Below are positions 35,130-44,642 of a DNA stretch of 64,000 nt, piece by piece. The stretch comes from Sulfurovum zhangzhouensis (GTDB lineage: Bacteria > Campylobacterota > Campylobacteria > Campylobacterales > Sulfurovaceae), in NCBI RefSeq assembly GCF_030347965.1, contig NZ_JAQIBD010000001.1, positions 372,001 through 436,000 of the forward strand, written 5' to 3'. A program made the position numbers and the translations under genes. The notes below the pieces were generated by a model. That model saw only the letters and a list, made by a program, of their open reading frames with translations. It had not been told where the DNA came from and did not search any database. Numbering within the stretch: the stretch's first letter is position 1; each line of letters starts with the position of its first letter.

Positions 35130-36044
35130 TTAAGCTAAAACGTAAAATTTCACACCATTACTCTCGATGATTTTAAGATTTTCCTTATTTAACAGTTTTT
35201 CTACCCTCTTTTGACTCTCTTCATCAAAAAGCACTTCAATATCTTCATGAGTTAAAGGACGCATGGAAAGTGTCTCTAGTATCTCTTCATTTGTATAGTT
35301 TGAAGCCCTTGCTTCTGACTTCTTACGTGATGCGATATAAAGAGGAAGTGATGTATCAAACTGTTTTGAAAGTGCATACAACTCTTCATAACTCACCGGT
35401 TTGACATCATATGCAGGCGGTCTGTCTATTGTTCCCATATCGATACGCGTTGGTTGAAGTTTCAGGAGGTACTCATTGAGTTTGGCAATCTCCTCAGGTT
35501 TGTCGTTCAATGTTTTGACGATAAGTATTTCAACTACCAATGCACCTTTATACTTTGATTTAAATGCTAACATACCCTCTTTTATCTGTTCTACATCAAT
35601 ACCGCTATGTGCACGATCCAGCTTCTTAAGACATGTCTGCGTCGCACAGTCAAGTGAAAGTTTTACTTCATCAAGTTTTAAAAGTGTTTCTTGTACTTTA
35701 AGTTCATCGATCGTTGCTGCATTAGATAAAATCAGTGTTTTGGTATCTCCTTTGATCTTATCTATCTCATCGATAAGCTCTGATAAATAGGGATAAAGTG
35801 TCGGTTCACCGTTTGCTGTGAGCGTAATAAAGTCGATATCAGGATGCTCTGCTAAGGCCTTTTTCAGTGCTTCCATCACCTCTTCTATACTGACAACATC
35901 TTCATAGTGATCCATCGTCTTTGCAGGATCAAGCTCACAGTAGAGACAGTCAAAGTTACACTGTTTTTTGGAAGGGCTGAGATCAATTCCCAATGACTTT
36001 CCAAAACGGCGGGAGTGTACCGGTCCAAAAATGATAGATGACAT
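35130..36044 (-). CDS. Radical SAM protein (COG0731-like)
   Basis: The protein (304 aa) has the cluster motif CNFDCLYC (Cys29, Cys33, Cys36), a SAM GGE-like motif in ANGEPTLYP, and LSLDCATQTCLKKLDRAH. The opening FGPVHSRRFGKSLGIDLSPSKKQ is the hallmark of a widespread bacterial radical SAM group related to COG0731; its reaction is not established. The C-terminal ~70 residues (EEILETLSMRPLTHEDIEVLFDEES) look like a winged helix. It follows the HD-hydrolase gene by 3 bases. Confidence 0.88.
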   Translation of the reverse strand: MSSIIFGPVHSRRFGKSLGIDLSPSKKQCNFDCLYCELDPAKTMDHYEDVVSIEEVMEALKKALAEHPDIDFITLTANGEPTLYPYLSELIDEIDKIKGDTKTLILSNAATIDELKVQETLLKLDEVKLSLDCATQTCLKKLDRAHSGIDVEQIKEGMLAFKSKYKGALVVEILIVKTLNDKPEEIAKLNEYLLKLQPTRIDMGTIDRPPAYDVKPVSYEELYALSKQFDTSLPLYIASRKKSEARASNYTNEEILETLSMRPLTHEDIEVLFDEESQKRVEKLLNKENLKIIESNGVKFYVLA

Positions 36045-36047
36045 TAC

Positions 36048-37415
36048 TTATACCCTTACATTGAGCCGTTGATGATACTTCTCAAGCTTTTTTTTCAAAT
36101 TTTTAACCGTATTTTTCTCTATCAACATATCACGTTTTTCGAGTTTATACCCTAACTTTGCTTCAAATTTCAACACCATGATCTTCTTATAAAGCTCAAT
36201 GATCTTTGCATTGGTAAGTCCTCCGAGAAAATTACGTACAAGTATCAACTCTTCACGCCTCGCATCCATGTCATCACGTTCTCTAGCCCTCAATACGATT
36301 AGTGCTTCTTTATATGTATTGCTATCTATTAACTCCAGTTCAAAGTGCCGGTTGATAAAATAATCAGCCACTGTTGTAAAATAGTGTTTATAAGGCTTTT
36401 TGATCTTCTCTACCCTCTTTGAACCCCAGATATATTTTGCCGCGATACGCTGAAAGTCACTTCGCAATGCTTCTATCTCTTCATCTATAGGTACTAGTTT
36501 GCCATTTTCTTGGAGCTGAAAGTTACGGTTAAATGCCATTGAGATCGAATTCATAACATTTTGGAACTCGGTTTTGGCATTGCTCGACCGTTCAAGTAGC
36601 GCTATCAACAGGTCCTTGATCTTTAGTTTTTCAAAATGAATACCATCTTCTGCTTCACAAAACTCTATAGGTTTGATATGTACCAGTTTTCGAAGCTCTT
36701 TTATGCGTACTTCACTTTTTATCATGCCCTTGAGTATCTCTTTGAGTTTGCCTTGAGAGTAGATATTAAACGCATCAATGATATCTGTCACTCTGTAGCG
36801 GTTTTCATCAGCTAGGTCCATTGCCTGACATAAGATCGTTTTTCCTACCTGGTTTTCGATCTTGATACCTTTGGATAGAAGATACTCCTCTTCTAGCTTA
36901 ATGGCATGTTCCTGATACTCTTTAAGATAACTGTATTCAGGATACTCTTTAAGTTCCCTAACCCGCTTAAGAAGTGAAGCAAGTGCATACTCCTTTATAT
37001 CCTGCGGTAACACATCATAAAGCTCATACTTTTCGATACGCCTAAAGTTATTGAGATTGGCATTGAAACGAATGGGTTCTTGAAAGTCAGACGAAGCTTG
37101 TCCAAGCATCTGATCAAGGATTACTTCACCATCGTGACTATATGCAGTATGTCCGATATCATGTAGCATCCCCACGATCTTGGCAACATTAAAAAAATTT
37201 AGATTAACATCATCCCCCAATCGGCGGCTGAGATGACTCATCAGATACTCTGTACTCAGTCCCACTTCAACTGAGTGACTGTAACGGTTACGGATACTGT
37301 CTCTGGTCTTATTGGAAAGGTACATGGGGATATCTTTAAGTCGGACAAAGACTTTGTGTCCGACGATCCCCATCTCACACTCTTCGACTAAAGCGTCATA
37401 GCGTTTAATGTTCAT
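36048..37415 (-). CDS. HD-domain phosphohydrolase (dGTPase-like)
   Basis: The protein (455 aa) resembles dGTP triphosphohydrolases: N-terminal SVEVGLSTEYL, then HD motif GMLHDIGHTAYSHDGE, and MDLADENRYRVTDIIDAFNIY with the distal metal Asp. dGTPases split dGTP to deoxyguanosine and triphosphate; the precise substrate here is unproven. A longer frame from 37457 would overlap hemE, but GAGGT lies 5 bases before the ATG at 37415 (MNIKRYDAL), which I prefer. It precedes the radical SAM gene. Confidence 0.85.
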   Translation of the reverse strand: MNIKRYDALVEECEMGIVGHKVFVRLKDIPMYLSNKTRDSIRNRYSHSVEVGLSTEYLMSHLSRRLGDDVNLNFFNVAKIVGMLHDIGHTAYSHDGEVILDQMLGQASSDFQEPIRFNANLNNFRRIEKYELYDVLPQDIKEYALASLLKRVRELKEYPEYSYLKEYQEHAIKLEEEYLLSKGIKIENQVGKTILCQAMDLADENRYRVTDIIDAFNIYSQGKLKEILKGMIKSEVRIKELRKLVHIKPIEFCEAEDGIHFEKLKIKDLLIALLERSSNAKTEFQNVMNSISMAFNRNFQLQENGKLVPIDEEIEALRSDFQRIAAKYIWGSKRVEKIKKPYKHYFTTVADYFINRHFELELIDSNTYKEALIVLRARERDDMDARREELILVRNFLGGLTNAKIIELYKKIMVLKFEAKLGYKLEKRDMLIEKNTVKNLKKKLEKYHQRLNVRV

Positions 37416-37429
37416 AAAAGACCTCAGTC

Positions 37430-38479
37430 TTATTTTTTGCCACTCACTCTGTGACACTCTCTTACAAAGTGCTTTGCATTTTCTACAGGTACATCAGGCA
37501 ATATACCGTGACCTAGGTTAAAGATATGTCTTTTACCGCCCATGATCTCCTGAAGTGCTTCAACACAATCCGTTGTAGCTTGTTGGTTGTAAAGACGACA
37601 TGGTTCCATATTACCCTGAAGTACATACTTTTCACCTAATTTCTCTTTTGCCAGGGCCATAGGAGTCCCCCAGTCTACACCGAATACATCAAAGTTTCCA
37701 TAAACTCCGCCGCGCTCGATGAATGCTGCAACACCTTTAGGGAACATGATCACAGGGATATGAGGGTATTTCTCTTTAAGATATTCAGATATCTCAACCA
37801 TATACTGCCAGCTAAACTCATCATACTTACTTGGCTCGATCGCTGCTGCCCAGCTGTCAAAGATCTGAACAACGTCAACCCCTGATTGGATCTGTTTTTC
37901 CATATAAAGTTTAACTACTTCTGTTACCTTCTTGAGGATATTATGGAGCAGTTCCGGGTTAGAGTACATCATCTTTTTACAGATATTATACGTCTTAGTT
38001 CCCTGTCCTTCAATCATATAAGTTGCAAGTGTCCAAGGAGCACCGGTAAAACCGATCAATGCCTTTTCATCACCTCTTGCATCCAACTGTTCTCTAAGAA
38101 GTTTGATCGTATCATAAACATAAGTCAGTTTACTTGCTGCCTCATCTCCACCGATCAGTCTATCTAGGTCTTCTTGAGAACATAGCGGATCACTGAACTT
38201 TGGTCCTTCTCCTTTCACAAAAGAGAGATCCATACCCATCTCATCAGGAATTACCAAGATATCACTAAATAAAATTGCAGCATCCACACCTACGATATCA
38301 AGAGGCTGGATCGTTACTTCTGCTGCTTTTTCAGGATCATGACAAAGGTTAAGAAAGCTACCTGCTTCACCACGTACAGCCATATATTCCGGCAGGTATC
38401 GTCCTGCCTGTCTCATCATCCAAACCGGTGTATACGGTGTTTCCTTACCCAAACACGCATCTACAAAAATCTTACTCAA
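37430..38479 (-). CDS. hemE: Uroporphyrinogen decarboxylase
   Basis: HemE (349 aa, usual length) decarboxylates uroporphyrinogen III to coproporphyrinogen III in heme synthesis. Signatures include [16 protein letters not shown] (substrate arginines), [36 protein letters not shown] and [20 protein letters not shown]. It begins at TTG 38479 with GAGGG 7 bases upstream; there is no better ATG. The 227-base gap upstream, to the YqhA-like gene, contains an inverted repeat (CTAATCA/TGATTAG at 38572-38598) but no convincing terminator. Confidence 0.96.
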   Translation of the reverse strand: MSKIFVDACLGKETPYTPVWMMRQAGRYLPEYMAVRGEAGSFLNLCHDPEKAAEVTIQPLDIVGVDAAILFSDILVIPDEMGMDLSFVKGEGPKFSDPLCSQEDLDRLIGGDEAASKLTYVYDTIKLLREQLDARGDEKALIGFTGAPWTLATYMIEGQGTKTYNICKKMMYSNPELLHNILKKVTEVVKLYMEKQIQSGVDVVQIFDSWAAAIEPSKYDEFSWQYMVEISEYLKEKYPHIPVIMFPKGVAAFIERGGVYGNFDVFGVDWGTPMALAKEKLGEKYVLQGNMEPCRLYNQQATTDCVEALQEIMGGKRHIFNLGHGILPDVPVENAKHFVRECHRVSGKK

Positions 38480-38706
38480 TTATTTACCCTCAACTTTCTT
38501 TTTTATGCTGATTTGAAAAGAAGCAAAGCCTCCTTTCCACGCGTTATCCACAACGGACGGCTCTTGCCAGACTAATCATACTTTACTTTGCTGATTAGAA
38601 AAGGAGCTTGGCTCTTTTTCACATGCTGTCTTGAGACTCAACATTTAGTACTTGTCAGCAAACACCGCGCAATTACGCTTTAAAAAACTTCGAAACGCAA
38701 AACGCC

Positions 38707-39240
38707 TTATTCAGCTTTCTTTTCTTCTTTTTTCTTTCCAACCATACCTAAAAAGTAAAGTCCTACTGCCAAAGCAGTAATGGAAATTGCGAAATACATC
38801 ATTTCAATAGGTGTTTTGAACTCTGTATGCAATACTCTTTGAAAGAAATTAACTACAAGTACCATAACGATTACTTTAGCTATCTTATCTTTCAGTTGAT
38901 CAAGACTATGGATTGCAAGTAGCTGTGAACCGTTCTTTCCTGAAGCTTCATCGATATCAGAGATGAAAAGCTCATAAAGACCAAATGCAAAGATAAACAT
39001 TACTACAGCGATCAAATAGAGGTCTACTGCACCGATGATACCGGCAACCACATCTTCATGAAAATGTTCAGGATGCGGTATCGTATGTGTAATTACCTGA
39101 AATGAGGTTACTGCCACATTCCAGATATCCATAGAAGCAATTACAAAAAGAATGATTGCACCAAGTAGTCCGAAAATGACAGCTAAAAGTACGATAAATC
39201 TACTTCTCCAGATCGCGCCTTCAAATAGAGCTTCCAACAT
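38707..39240 (-). CDS. YqhA/UPF0114-family membrane protein
   Basis: The protein (177 aa) has about four transmembrane helices and the UPF0114 wording: FEGAIWRSRFIVLLAVIFGLLGAIILF, AVDLYLIAVVMFIFAFGLYELFISDIDEA and LDQLKDKIAKVIVMVLVVNFFQ. The function is unknown. The frame is open to 39258, but GAGGAG fits the ATG at 39240, which begins 1 base after the asd stop. It ends in a charged KKKEEKKAE tail. Confidence 0.88.
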   Translation of the reverse strand: MLEALFEGAIWRSRFIVLLAVIFGLLGAIILFVIASMDIWNVAVTSFQVITHTIPHPEHFHEDVVAGIIGAVDLYLIAVVMFIFAFGLYELFISDIDEASGKNGSQLLAIHSLDQLKDKIAKVIVMVLVVNFFQRVLHTEFKTPIEMMYFAISITALAVGLYFLGMVGKKKEEKKAE

Positions 39241-39241
39241 A

Positions 39242-40282
39242 TTACGCATTCTCCTCAAGTTTGATCCACTTCTGAGCGATTCTCACTGCATTGGTTGCAG
39301 CTCCTACTCTTACCTGATCCGCAACACCCCACAGGTGAAGCATATTTGATGCGAAATTATCTTTTCTAATACGGCCTACATAAGTATAATCCGTATCTGT
39401 TGCCGTGATAGGCATCGGATATTCATTCTTTTCAAGATCATCGATCACTTTAACGTTCTCGAAGTTTGCCAATGCTTCTCTAGCAGCTTCTACGCTTACA
39501 TCTACACCTTCGGCAAATGTAATCGTGATAGCCTCTGAGTGGCTTCTAAGTACAGGTACACGCACACACGTTGCTGAGACCGCAAAATCAGAGTGCATGA
39601 TTTTGTTGGTTTCATTGACCATCTTCATCTCTTCTTTTGTATAACCATTTGGCTGCGGTTTATCAATTTGAGGAATTACATTCAGCGCGATTTGGTGTGA
39701 AAATGCTCTACACTCCGTCTCACTCAGTCTAAAGGCAAAAAAGTCCTGCATCTGGCGTACCAGTTCTTCCATACCCTGTTTACCTGCCCCTGATGTTGCC
39801 TGATATGTACTTACGTCAACTCTTTTGATCCCACCATAAAGGTCATAAAGCGGTTTAAGCAGCTGTACCATCTGAATCGTTGAACAGTTCGGGTTTGCTA
39901 TAATTCCCGTATCTTCCCATAGTTCAATATCTTCAGGGTTTACTTCAGGTACGACCAAAGGTACTTTTGGATCCATTCTGAAGTGAGAAGTATTATCGAT
40001 CACTACTGCACCGGCTTCTACTGCAAATTTTGCATACTGTGCTGAGATATTTCCACCAGCTGAAAAGAACGCGATATCGATATCACGGCCTTCGAATACA
40101 GTCTCTGTAAGCTCTTCAATCTTATAAGTTTTACCTTTAAACCTTATCTCTTCTCCTGCACTTCTGGCACTTGCCAAGGGAAGCAAATTTCCTACAGGAA
40201 ACTTTACTTCTTCAAGCACTCTGAAGAGCTCTTCACCTACTGCACCTGATGCACCAACTACAGCTACATTATAAGTTTTCAT
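39242..40282 (-). CDS. asd: Aspartate-semialdehyde dehydrogenase
   Basis: Asd (346 aa) reduces beta-aspartyl phosphate to aspartate semialdehyde, the branch to lysine/diaminopimelate, threonine and methionine. NADP site VVGASGAVGEELFRVLEE, catalytic Cys in IANPNCSTIQMV, YQATSGAGKQGMEEL and the substrate/catalytic H region VRVPVLRSHSEAITI are present. It lies 1 base after gyrA, so these housekeeping genes are co-transcribed. It is functionally linked with dapD at 11619. Confidence 0.96.
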   Translation of the reverse strand: MKTYNVAVVGASGAVGEELFRVLEEVKFPVGNLLPLASARSAGEEIRFKGKTYKIEELTETVFEGRDIDIAFFSAGGNISAQYAKFAVEAGAVVIDNTSHFRMDPKVPLVVPEVNPEDIELWEDTGIIANPNCSTIQMVQLLKPLYDLYGGIKRVDVSTYQATSGAGKQGMEELVRQMQDFFAFRLSETECRAFSHQIALNVIPQIDKPQPNGYTKEEMKMVNETNKIMHSDFAVSATCVRVPVLRSHSEAITITFAEGVDVSVEAAREALANFENVKVIDDLEKNEYPMPITATDTDYTYVGRIRKDNFASNMLHLWGVADQVRVGAATNAVRIAQKWIKLEENA

Positions 40283-40283
40283 T

Positions 40284-42794
40284 CTATTCCAATCCTAATG
40301 TATTATCTATTTGTTCTAAATTTTCATCTGCAACAACATCCAAGTCTTTCGGCTCATCGCTTTTTGGACATTTTGCAAGACTCACTACTTTATCTTTAGC
40401 TTCAACGCTTACTATTTTTACACCTGATGTATTACGACCTGCTTTTCTGATCTGTTCCATATCCACACGTATCATCTTGCCAGCACTTGTCAGACACATC
40501 AAGTCTTTATCATCTTCTACAAATACTACACCGACCACGTCACCGGTTTTTGGCGTAAGCTTCATAGAGATCACCCCTTTACCTGCACGGTTCTGTTCAC
40601 GGTATTCACTTGCAGTCGTACGTTTACCAAGACCCTTCTCACTGAGCATCAGTAGTTCATCTTCTTCATTTTCGATCGTTGTCGCACCACATACAAAGTC
40701 ACCTTTGATCTTAAACTTGATCGCAGTAACACCACGTGATACACGCCCGATTTCACGAGCATCCTCTACTTTGAACCTGATACACATACCTTTTTTGGTT
40801 GCGACAAAAAGCCATTTTGTCTCAGGCGTTACGATCTTCGCTTCTACAAGTTCATCATCATCATCGAGATTGATCGCTCTTACACCATTACTTCTGATGT
40901 TTGAATACTCAGAAAGGTTCGTACGCTTCACTATACCATTTTGTGTGAAGAATACCAAACTCTTATCATCATTAAAGTCAGTTGTCGGGATGATCGCTGT
41001 GATCTTCTCATCTGCCTGGAGACTGATCAGGTTAACTACAGCCTTACCTTTAGCGGTACGTGATCCCTCTGGAATCTTATACACTTTCAACCAGTATAGC
41101 TGACCTCTATCTGTAACGAACATTAACGTGTCATGTGTATTTGAGATAAAAAATCTCTCGATGAAATCATCCTCATAGGTCGTTACCGCTGTTTTTCCTT
41201 TACCGCCACGATGTTGTTTTTCATACTGCGTCACAGGTACACGTTTGATATACCCTCTATGTGTGATCGTTACTACCATCGGTTCGTTCGGAATAAGATC
41301 CTCAATATCTATATCATCATAATCATCTACGATCTCTGTCAAACGCGGTTTAGAGTACTTCTCTTTTACCTCGATAAGCTCATTTCTAATGATCTCGTTG
41401 ATCTTCTCTTCAGATTTCAATATCCCTTCAAGCTCAGCGATAAGCAGACGTAATTCAGCCAACTCATTTTCGATCTTTTCGATCTCAAGACCTGTAAGAC
41501 GTCTTAGTCTCATCTCAAGAATAGCTTTGGCCTGGATTTCAGAAAGCTCGAAGCGACTCATCAAACTCTCTTTTGCCTCATTGTCATCAGCACTTGCACG
41601 AATGATCTTGATCACTTCATCGATATTATCTACTGCAATCTTTAGACCTTCGAGTATATGTGCTCTAGCCCTAGCTTTTTCAAGATCAAAAATCGTTCTT
41701 CTGATCACTACTGTTTTACGGTGGTTCAAGAAGATATCCAACAACTCAAGAAGATTAAATACCTTTGGTTCTTTATTGTTGATCGCAAGCATAATAATTC
41801 CGAAGGTTACTTGCATCTGGGTACTCTTGAAAAGGTTGTTAAGAACGATATCACTCATGGCATCACGCTTAAGCTCGATAACGACACGCATACCTTCTCT
41901 ATCTGACTCATCTCTGATCTCAGAAATCCCTTCGATAACCTTGTCACGTACAAGTTGTGCGATATTCTCGATCAAGCGCGACTTGTTAACCTGATAAGGG
42001 AGCTCATCAATAACGATCACTTCTTTATTACGTTTCTCTTCAATATGTGTCTTTGCACGTACCTTGATACGTCCACGACCTGTCATGTAAGCATCAGTAA
42101 TTCCCTTACGACCAAATATAATACCGCCTGTCGGGAAGTCAGGTCCCTGAACTTTAGCCATTACATCTTCAATCGTCGCAGACGGATTCCCGATACGAAG
42201 TGTAAGCGCATCAACAAGCTCATCCAGACGGTGCGGAGGAATATTGGTTGCCATACCGACCGCGATACCGCTTGATCCGTTCATTAGCAAGTTTGGTACA
42301 CGTGCAGGCAGAACATCAGGTTCTGTCATGGAATCATCATAGTTTGGTACAAAATCAACCGTGTCTTTATCCAGGTCTTCAAGTAATTCTTCAGCCATTT
42401 TGGTCATACGTGATTCAGTATACCTCATCGCTGCAGCATTATCACCATCGATCGAACCGAAGTTACCCTGCCCATCAACCAAAGTCTCTTTCATCGAGAA
42501 ATCCTGTGCCATACGTACAAGTGCATCATAAACAGCTGTGTCACCATGTGGGTGATACTTACCGATTACATCCCCGACCACACGAGCTGATTTTTTATAC
42601 GGGCTTCTGTGTGAAAGACTAAGATCGTTCATCGCATAGAGAATACGTCTATGCACCGGTTTAAGTCCATCTCTTGCATCAGGTAGTGCCCTACCGACGA
42701 TAACAGACATTGAGTAATCAAGGTATGACCCCCTCATACTATCTTCGATCAAAACCTCTTCAACATTTTGATTACCTTCAAATAGATCAGACAT
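40284..42794 (-). CDS. gyrA: DNA gyrase subunit A
   Basis: GyrA (836 aa) is the DNA-breaking subunit of gyrase. The winged-helix domain contains [20 protein letters not shown] and the catalytic tyrosine in [11 protein letters not shown] coiled-coil tower and a six-bladed C-terminal beta-pinwheel follow, with the GyrA-box-like [11 protein letters not shown]. The quinolone-determining position corresponding to E. coli Ser83 is Thr86, the wild-type state in Campylobacter. The C-terminus is acidic. Confidence 0.98.
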   Translation of the reverse strand: MSDLFEGNQNVEEVLIEDSMRGSYLDYSMSVIVGRALPDARDGLKPVHRRILYAMNDLSLSHRSPYKKSARVVGDVIGKYHPHGDTAVYDALVRMAQDFSMKETLVDGQGNFGSIDGDNAAAMRYTESRMTKMAEELLEDLDKDTVDFVPNYDDSMTEPDVLPARVPNLLMNGSSGIAVGMATNIPPHRLDELVDALTLRIGNPSATIEDVMAKVQGPDFPTGGIIFGRKGITDAYMTGRGRIKVRAKTHIEEKRNKEVIVIDELPYQVNKSRLIENIAQLVRDKVIEGISEIRDESDREGMRVVIELKRDAMSDIVLNNLFKSTQMQVTFGIIMLAINNKEPKVFNLLELLDIFLNHRKTVVIRRTIFDLEKARARAHILEGLKIAVDNIDEVIKIIRASADDNEAKESLMSRFELSEIQAKAILEMRLRRLTGLEIEKIENELAELRLLIAELEGILKSEEKINEIIRNELIEVKEKYSKPRLTEIVDDYDDIDIEDLIPNEPMVVTITHRGYIKRVPVTQYEKQHRGGKGKTAVTTYEDDFIERFFISNTHDTLMFVTDRGQLYWLKVYKIPEGSRTAKGKAVVNLISLQADEKITAIIPTTDFNDDKSLVFFTQNGIVKRTNLSEYSNIRSNGVRAINLDDDDELVEAKIVTPETKWLFVATKKGMCIRFKVEDAREIGRVSRGVTAIKFKIKGDFVCGATTIENEEDELLMLSEKGLGKRTTASEYREQNRAGKGVISMKLTPKTGDVVGVVFVEDDKDLMCLTSAGKMIRVDMEQIRKAGRNTSGVKIVSVEAKDKVVSLAKCPKSDEPKDLDVVADENLEQIDNTLGLE

Positions 42795-43049
42795 CTTCTT
42801 CCTTTCGTTAAAATCCGTATATTTTATCTAAGTAGAGGTAACAAAAAGGCATAAAAATGCTTTAAATCGGCATTTAAGGCCATTTATATCGATATTTACA
42901 ATTTTTTACTTTTTTTGATTAACATAATATTTAACTGAAAACAGCTCATTTCACATTTTTAGGCATCATATGGAGTATTAACACTCTCTTAACATATTTA
43001 GCCTATAATTCACATCAATATATCATTTCAATAATGTTAAGGAAAATAT
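42795..43049. other. Divergent intergenic region gyrA-exbB
   Basis: The 255 bases are AT-rich and must hold divergent promoters for gyrA (-) and exbB (+). The gyrA side has a plausible AAAGGAAG ribosome site. No open frame or strong hairpin was found. Confidence 0.55.
43004..43009 (+). promoter_or_regulatory. -10 box of exbB
   Basis: TATAAT, 40 bases before the exbB ATG. TTAACA elements occur at 20- and 9-base spacings, neither ideal, so this is probably a -10-dominated campylobacterial promoter. Confidence 0.5.
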
Positions 43050-43496
43050 ATGCCTGTAGATCAGATCAAACATATCGTCGATTATGGAGTGATCGGCTTA
43101 CTTCTATTTCTAAGTTTTATTACTTTTATGTTCGCTATCGAACGTGCACTCTTTTACCGTTCTATCAAAGTTGAAAATTACAGCCATAAAAATGCACTCG
43201 AACTTGATTTGACCAAGCGTCTTCCAACGATCGCTTCTATCGGTTCAAATGCTCCTTATATAGGTCTGCTTGGAACTGTACTTGCTATTATCCTTACTTT
43301 CTACATCATCGGTTCACAACAAGACACTATTAATCCCGGTGAGATTATGAAACACCTTGCATTAGCCCTTAAAGCTACCGCAGCCGGTCTTGTCGTGGCG
43401 ATCCCTGCTACTGTACTTTATAACGCTCTTATCACAAAAGTAGACAGAAAACTGGCTGAGTGGGAGATCGCTAGAGATGAAGGAAGGCTCGTTTAG
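43050..43496 (+). CDS. exbB: TonB-system proton channel subunit ExbB (MotA/TolQ/ExbB family)
   Basis: The protein (148 aa) has three transmembrane helices: GVIGLLLFLSFITFMFAIERALFY, then IASIGSNAPYIGLLGTVLAIILTFYII and LKATAAGLVVAIPATVLYNALIT. The GLLGTV and KATAAGLVVAIP motifs are diagnostic. ExbB pentamers with ExbD use the proton gradient to energise TonB for receptors such as the one at 15273. No tonB gene follows in this window. AAGGAAAATAT precedes the ATG. Confidence 0.94.
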   Translation: MPVDQIKHIVDYGVIGLLLFLSFITFMFAIERALFYRSIKVENYSHKNALELDLTKRLPTIASIGSNAPYIGLLGTVLAIILTFYIIGSQQDTINPGEIMKHLALALKATAAGLVVAIPATVLYNALITKVDRKLAEWEIARDEGRLV

Positions 43497-43497
43497 T

Positions 43498-43596
43498 ATG
43501 CTGATACTTATCACAAAAGCGAAACCAGTTTCGCAAGAGCCATCCGTTGAGGATATCTCTTTCTTTTGGACTTGTTCAAAAGGAAGAATCAAATGA
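43498..43596 (+). CDS. Possible 32-residue frame bridging exbB and exbD
   Basis: An ATG one base after the exbB stop (TAGTATG) opens 32 codons (MLILITKAKPVSQEPSVEDI...), whose stop overlaps the exbD start as ATGA. GAAGGAAGG lies about 10 bases upstream. A 7-bp hairpin (GCGAAAC/GTTTCGC, 43519-43534) lies inside. The frame could act as a translational bridge keeping ribosomes on the message between the two genes, or it could be chance. Confidence 0.35.
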   Translation: MLILITKAKPVSQEPSVEDISFFWTCSKGRIK

Positions 43597-43970
43597 GAAG
43601 AGAACCCTTTGATAAGATGAACGTAGTTCCGTTCATCGATATCGTGCTCGTGCTTCTTGTCATCGTGCTTGCTACAGCAACATTTGTAACCAACCAAACG
43701 ATCAAAGTAGACCTACCGACTGCCAGCAGTCAAAAAGATGAAGAGACCAAGAGCATTACCATTGCGATCAACAAAGAAGGAGAGTACTTCTACAACAAAG
43801 AAGCGCTTCCTTTTGAACAGATCAAAGAAAGACTGCTTAAACTTGATCCTAAAAAAGATATCGTCTCTTTACATACCGATCAGAAGTCTGAGTTTCAAAA
43901 CTTTGTCAATGTAATCGATATCCTAAAAGAAAAAGGATTTGAGAATATTTCGATTGTTACAAAACGTTAA
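43593..43970 (+). CDS. exbD: TonB-system subunit ExbD
   Basis: From ATG 43593 the protein has 125 residues: a short cytoplasmic tail (MRREPFDKMNVVP), one transmembrane helix with the functional Asp16 (FIDIVLVLLVIVLATATFV), and a periplasmic domain (KSITIAINKEGEYFYNKEALPFEQIKERLLKL...VSLHTDQKSEFQNFVNVIDILKEKGF). A frame open from 43566 lacks a ribosome site, whereas AAAAGGA fits 43593. The Asp in the helix is essential for proton use in the family. Confidence 0.93.
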   Translation: MRREPFDKMNVVPFIDIVLVLLVIVLATATFVTNQTIKVDLPTASSQKDEETKSITIAINKEGEYFYNKEALPFEQIKERLLKLDPKKDIVSLHTDQKSEFQNFVNVIDILKEKGFENISIVTKR

Positions 43971-44288
43971 ATTAAACGTATTAACAAAATACCTTTCTCT
44001 CATTAATAAATAATCTGTCAGCCCGAACGACCTTGTAAGCAAAGCGATTCGAGAGGGCTGACGCTTTTGATTTACTCCAAGAGCACTTCCGTTAGTCGCT
44101 TTTCTAAAAAGTAACATATTACACTTTCAATGTTTTTCTCCCTACTTTTTTTAGAAAAAAGTAGACAAAAAAGCGTCACTCCGAAAGTGCGCTGACGTAA
44201 CTACGGCGTGTTTGCTTCGCAAAATATGCACGCTTCCGTTACTGCTCACCCAATGCTTCGTGACAAATGAATTTCAAAACCTATTTCA
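43971..44288. other. Convergent intergenic DNA with several inverted repeats
   Basis: No gene is supported in these 318 bases between exbD (+) and the thioredoxin-like gene (-). They hold GTCAGCCC/GGGCTGAC (44017-44062), a perfect 10-bp AT-rich repeat CTACTTTTTT/AAAAAAGTAG (44143-44165), and CGTCAC...GTGCGCTGACG (about 44176-44200). The last two could serve as terminators. The higher GC of 44017-44070 and 44176-44260 differs from the surroundings and suggests a dispersed intergenic element. Confidence 0.5.
44143..44165. terminator. Possible bidirectional terminator between convergent genes
   Basis: CTACTTTTTT-TAG-AAAAAAGTAG is a perfect 10-bp stem with a 3-base loop. It gives a T-rich arm on either strand. 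It lies between the convergent exbD and thioredoxin-like genes but has little GC in the stem, so its strength is doubtful. Confidence 0.35.
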
Positions 44289-44606
44289 CTATTCCGTCAT
44301 CATCTGATACGGACGCATCAACTGTTCAGTGAGTTTATACATACTCACAGCCCTTCCCTCTCTCACAAACTCACGGCCATCTAGGAAAACAAGCATCGTA
44401 GGTACTGAGAATACCTGATAATGTGCCGAAATCTCTGGATTTTCATGGGCATCCAGATAGATCTGTTTAATCAATGGAAACTCAGCATCAAATAACTCTT
44501 TGAACTTCGGTCTGAGTGCGTGACAAACGCTGCACCTTTCACCGGAAAAATATAGCAGTACTCCTACCTCTTCTCTTATGATATTTTGCACTTCTTCTAA
44601 GGTCAT
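44289..44606 (-). CDS. Thioredoxin-like protein
   Basis: The protein (105 aa) has a thioredoxin fold with redox motif CSVC (Cys25, Cys28) in YFSGERCSVCHALRPKFKELF and the cis-proline loop SVPTMLVFLDGREFVREGRAVS. The active site differs from the usual CGPC, so its redox potential may differ. There is no signal peptide, so it is cytoplasmic. AGGA lies 7 bases before the ATG. It is downstream of selO on the same strand with a 36-base gap; SelO activity in E. coli affects redox defence, so the pairing may be meaningful. Confidence 0.9.
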   Translation of the reverse strand: MTLEEVQNIIREEVGVLLYFSGERCSVCHALRPKFKELFDAEFPLIKQIYLDAHENPEISAHYQVFSVPTMLVFLDGREFVREGRAVSMYKLTEQLMRPYQMMTE

Positions 44607-44642
44607 TTGTCTATCCTCAATCCATTTTTAAAATTATAGCTT

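Noticed and set aside
37416-37457. N-terminal extension of the HD hydrolase into hemE
   Set aside because: The extension overlaps hemE's end, and GAGGT fits the internal ATG at 37415.
38572-38598. Terminator for the YqhA-like gene
   Set aside because: CTAATCA/TGATTAG has only 7 bp, a 13-base loop and no T-tract.
42978-43009. Full -35/-10 promoter for exbB
   Set aside because: TTAACA to TATAAT spacings are 20 or 9 bases, outside the useful range; only the -10 was kept.
43923-44117. 64-codon frame antisense to the exbD end
   Set aside because: It overlaps real exbD coding sequence and an inverted repeat and has no ribosome site; it is probably chance.
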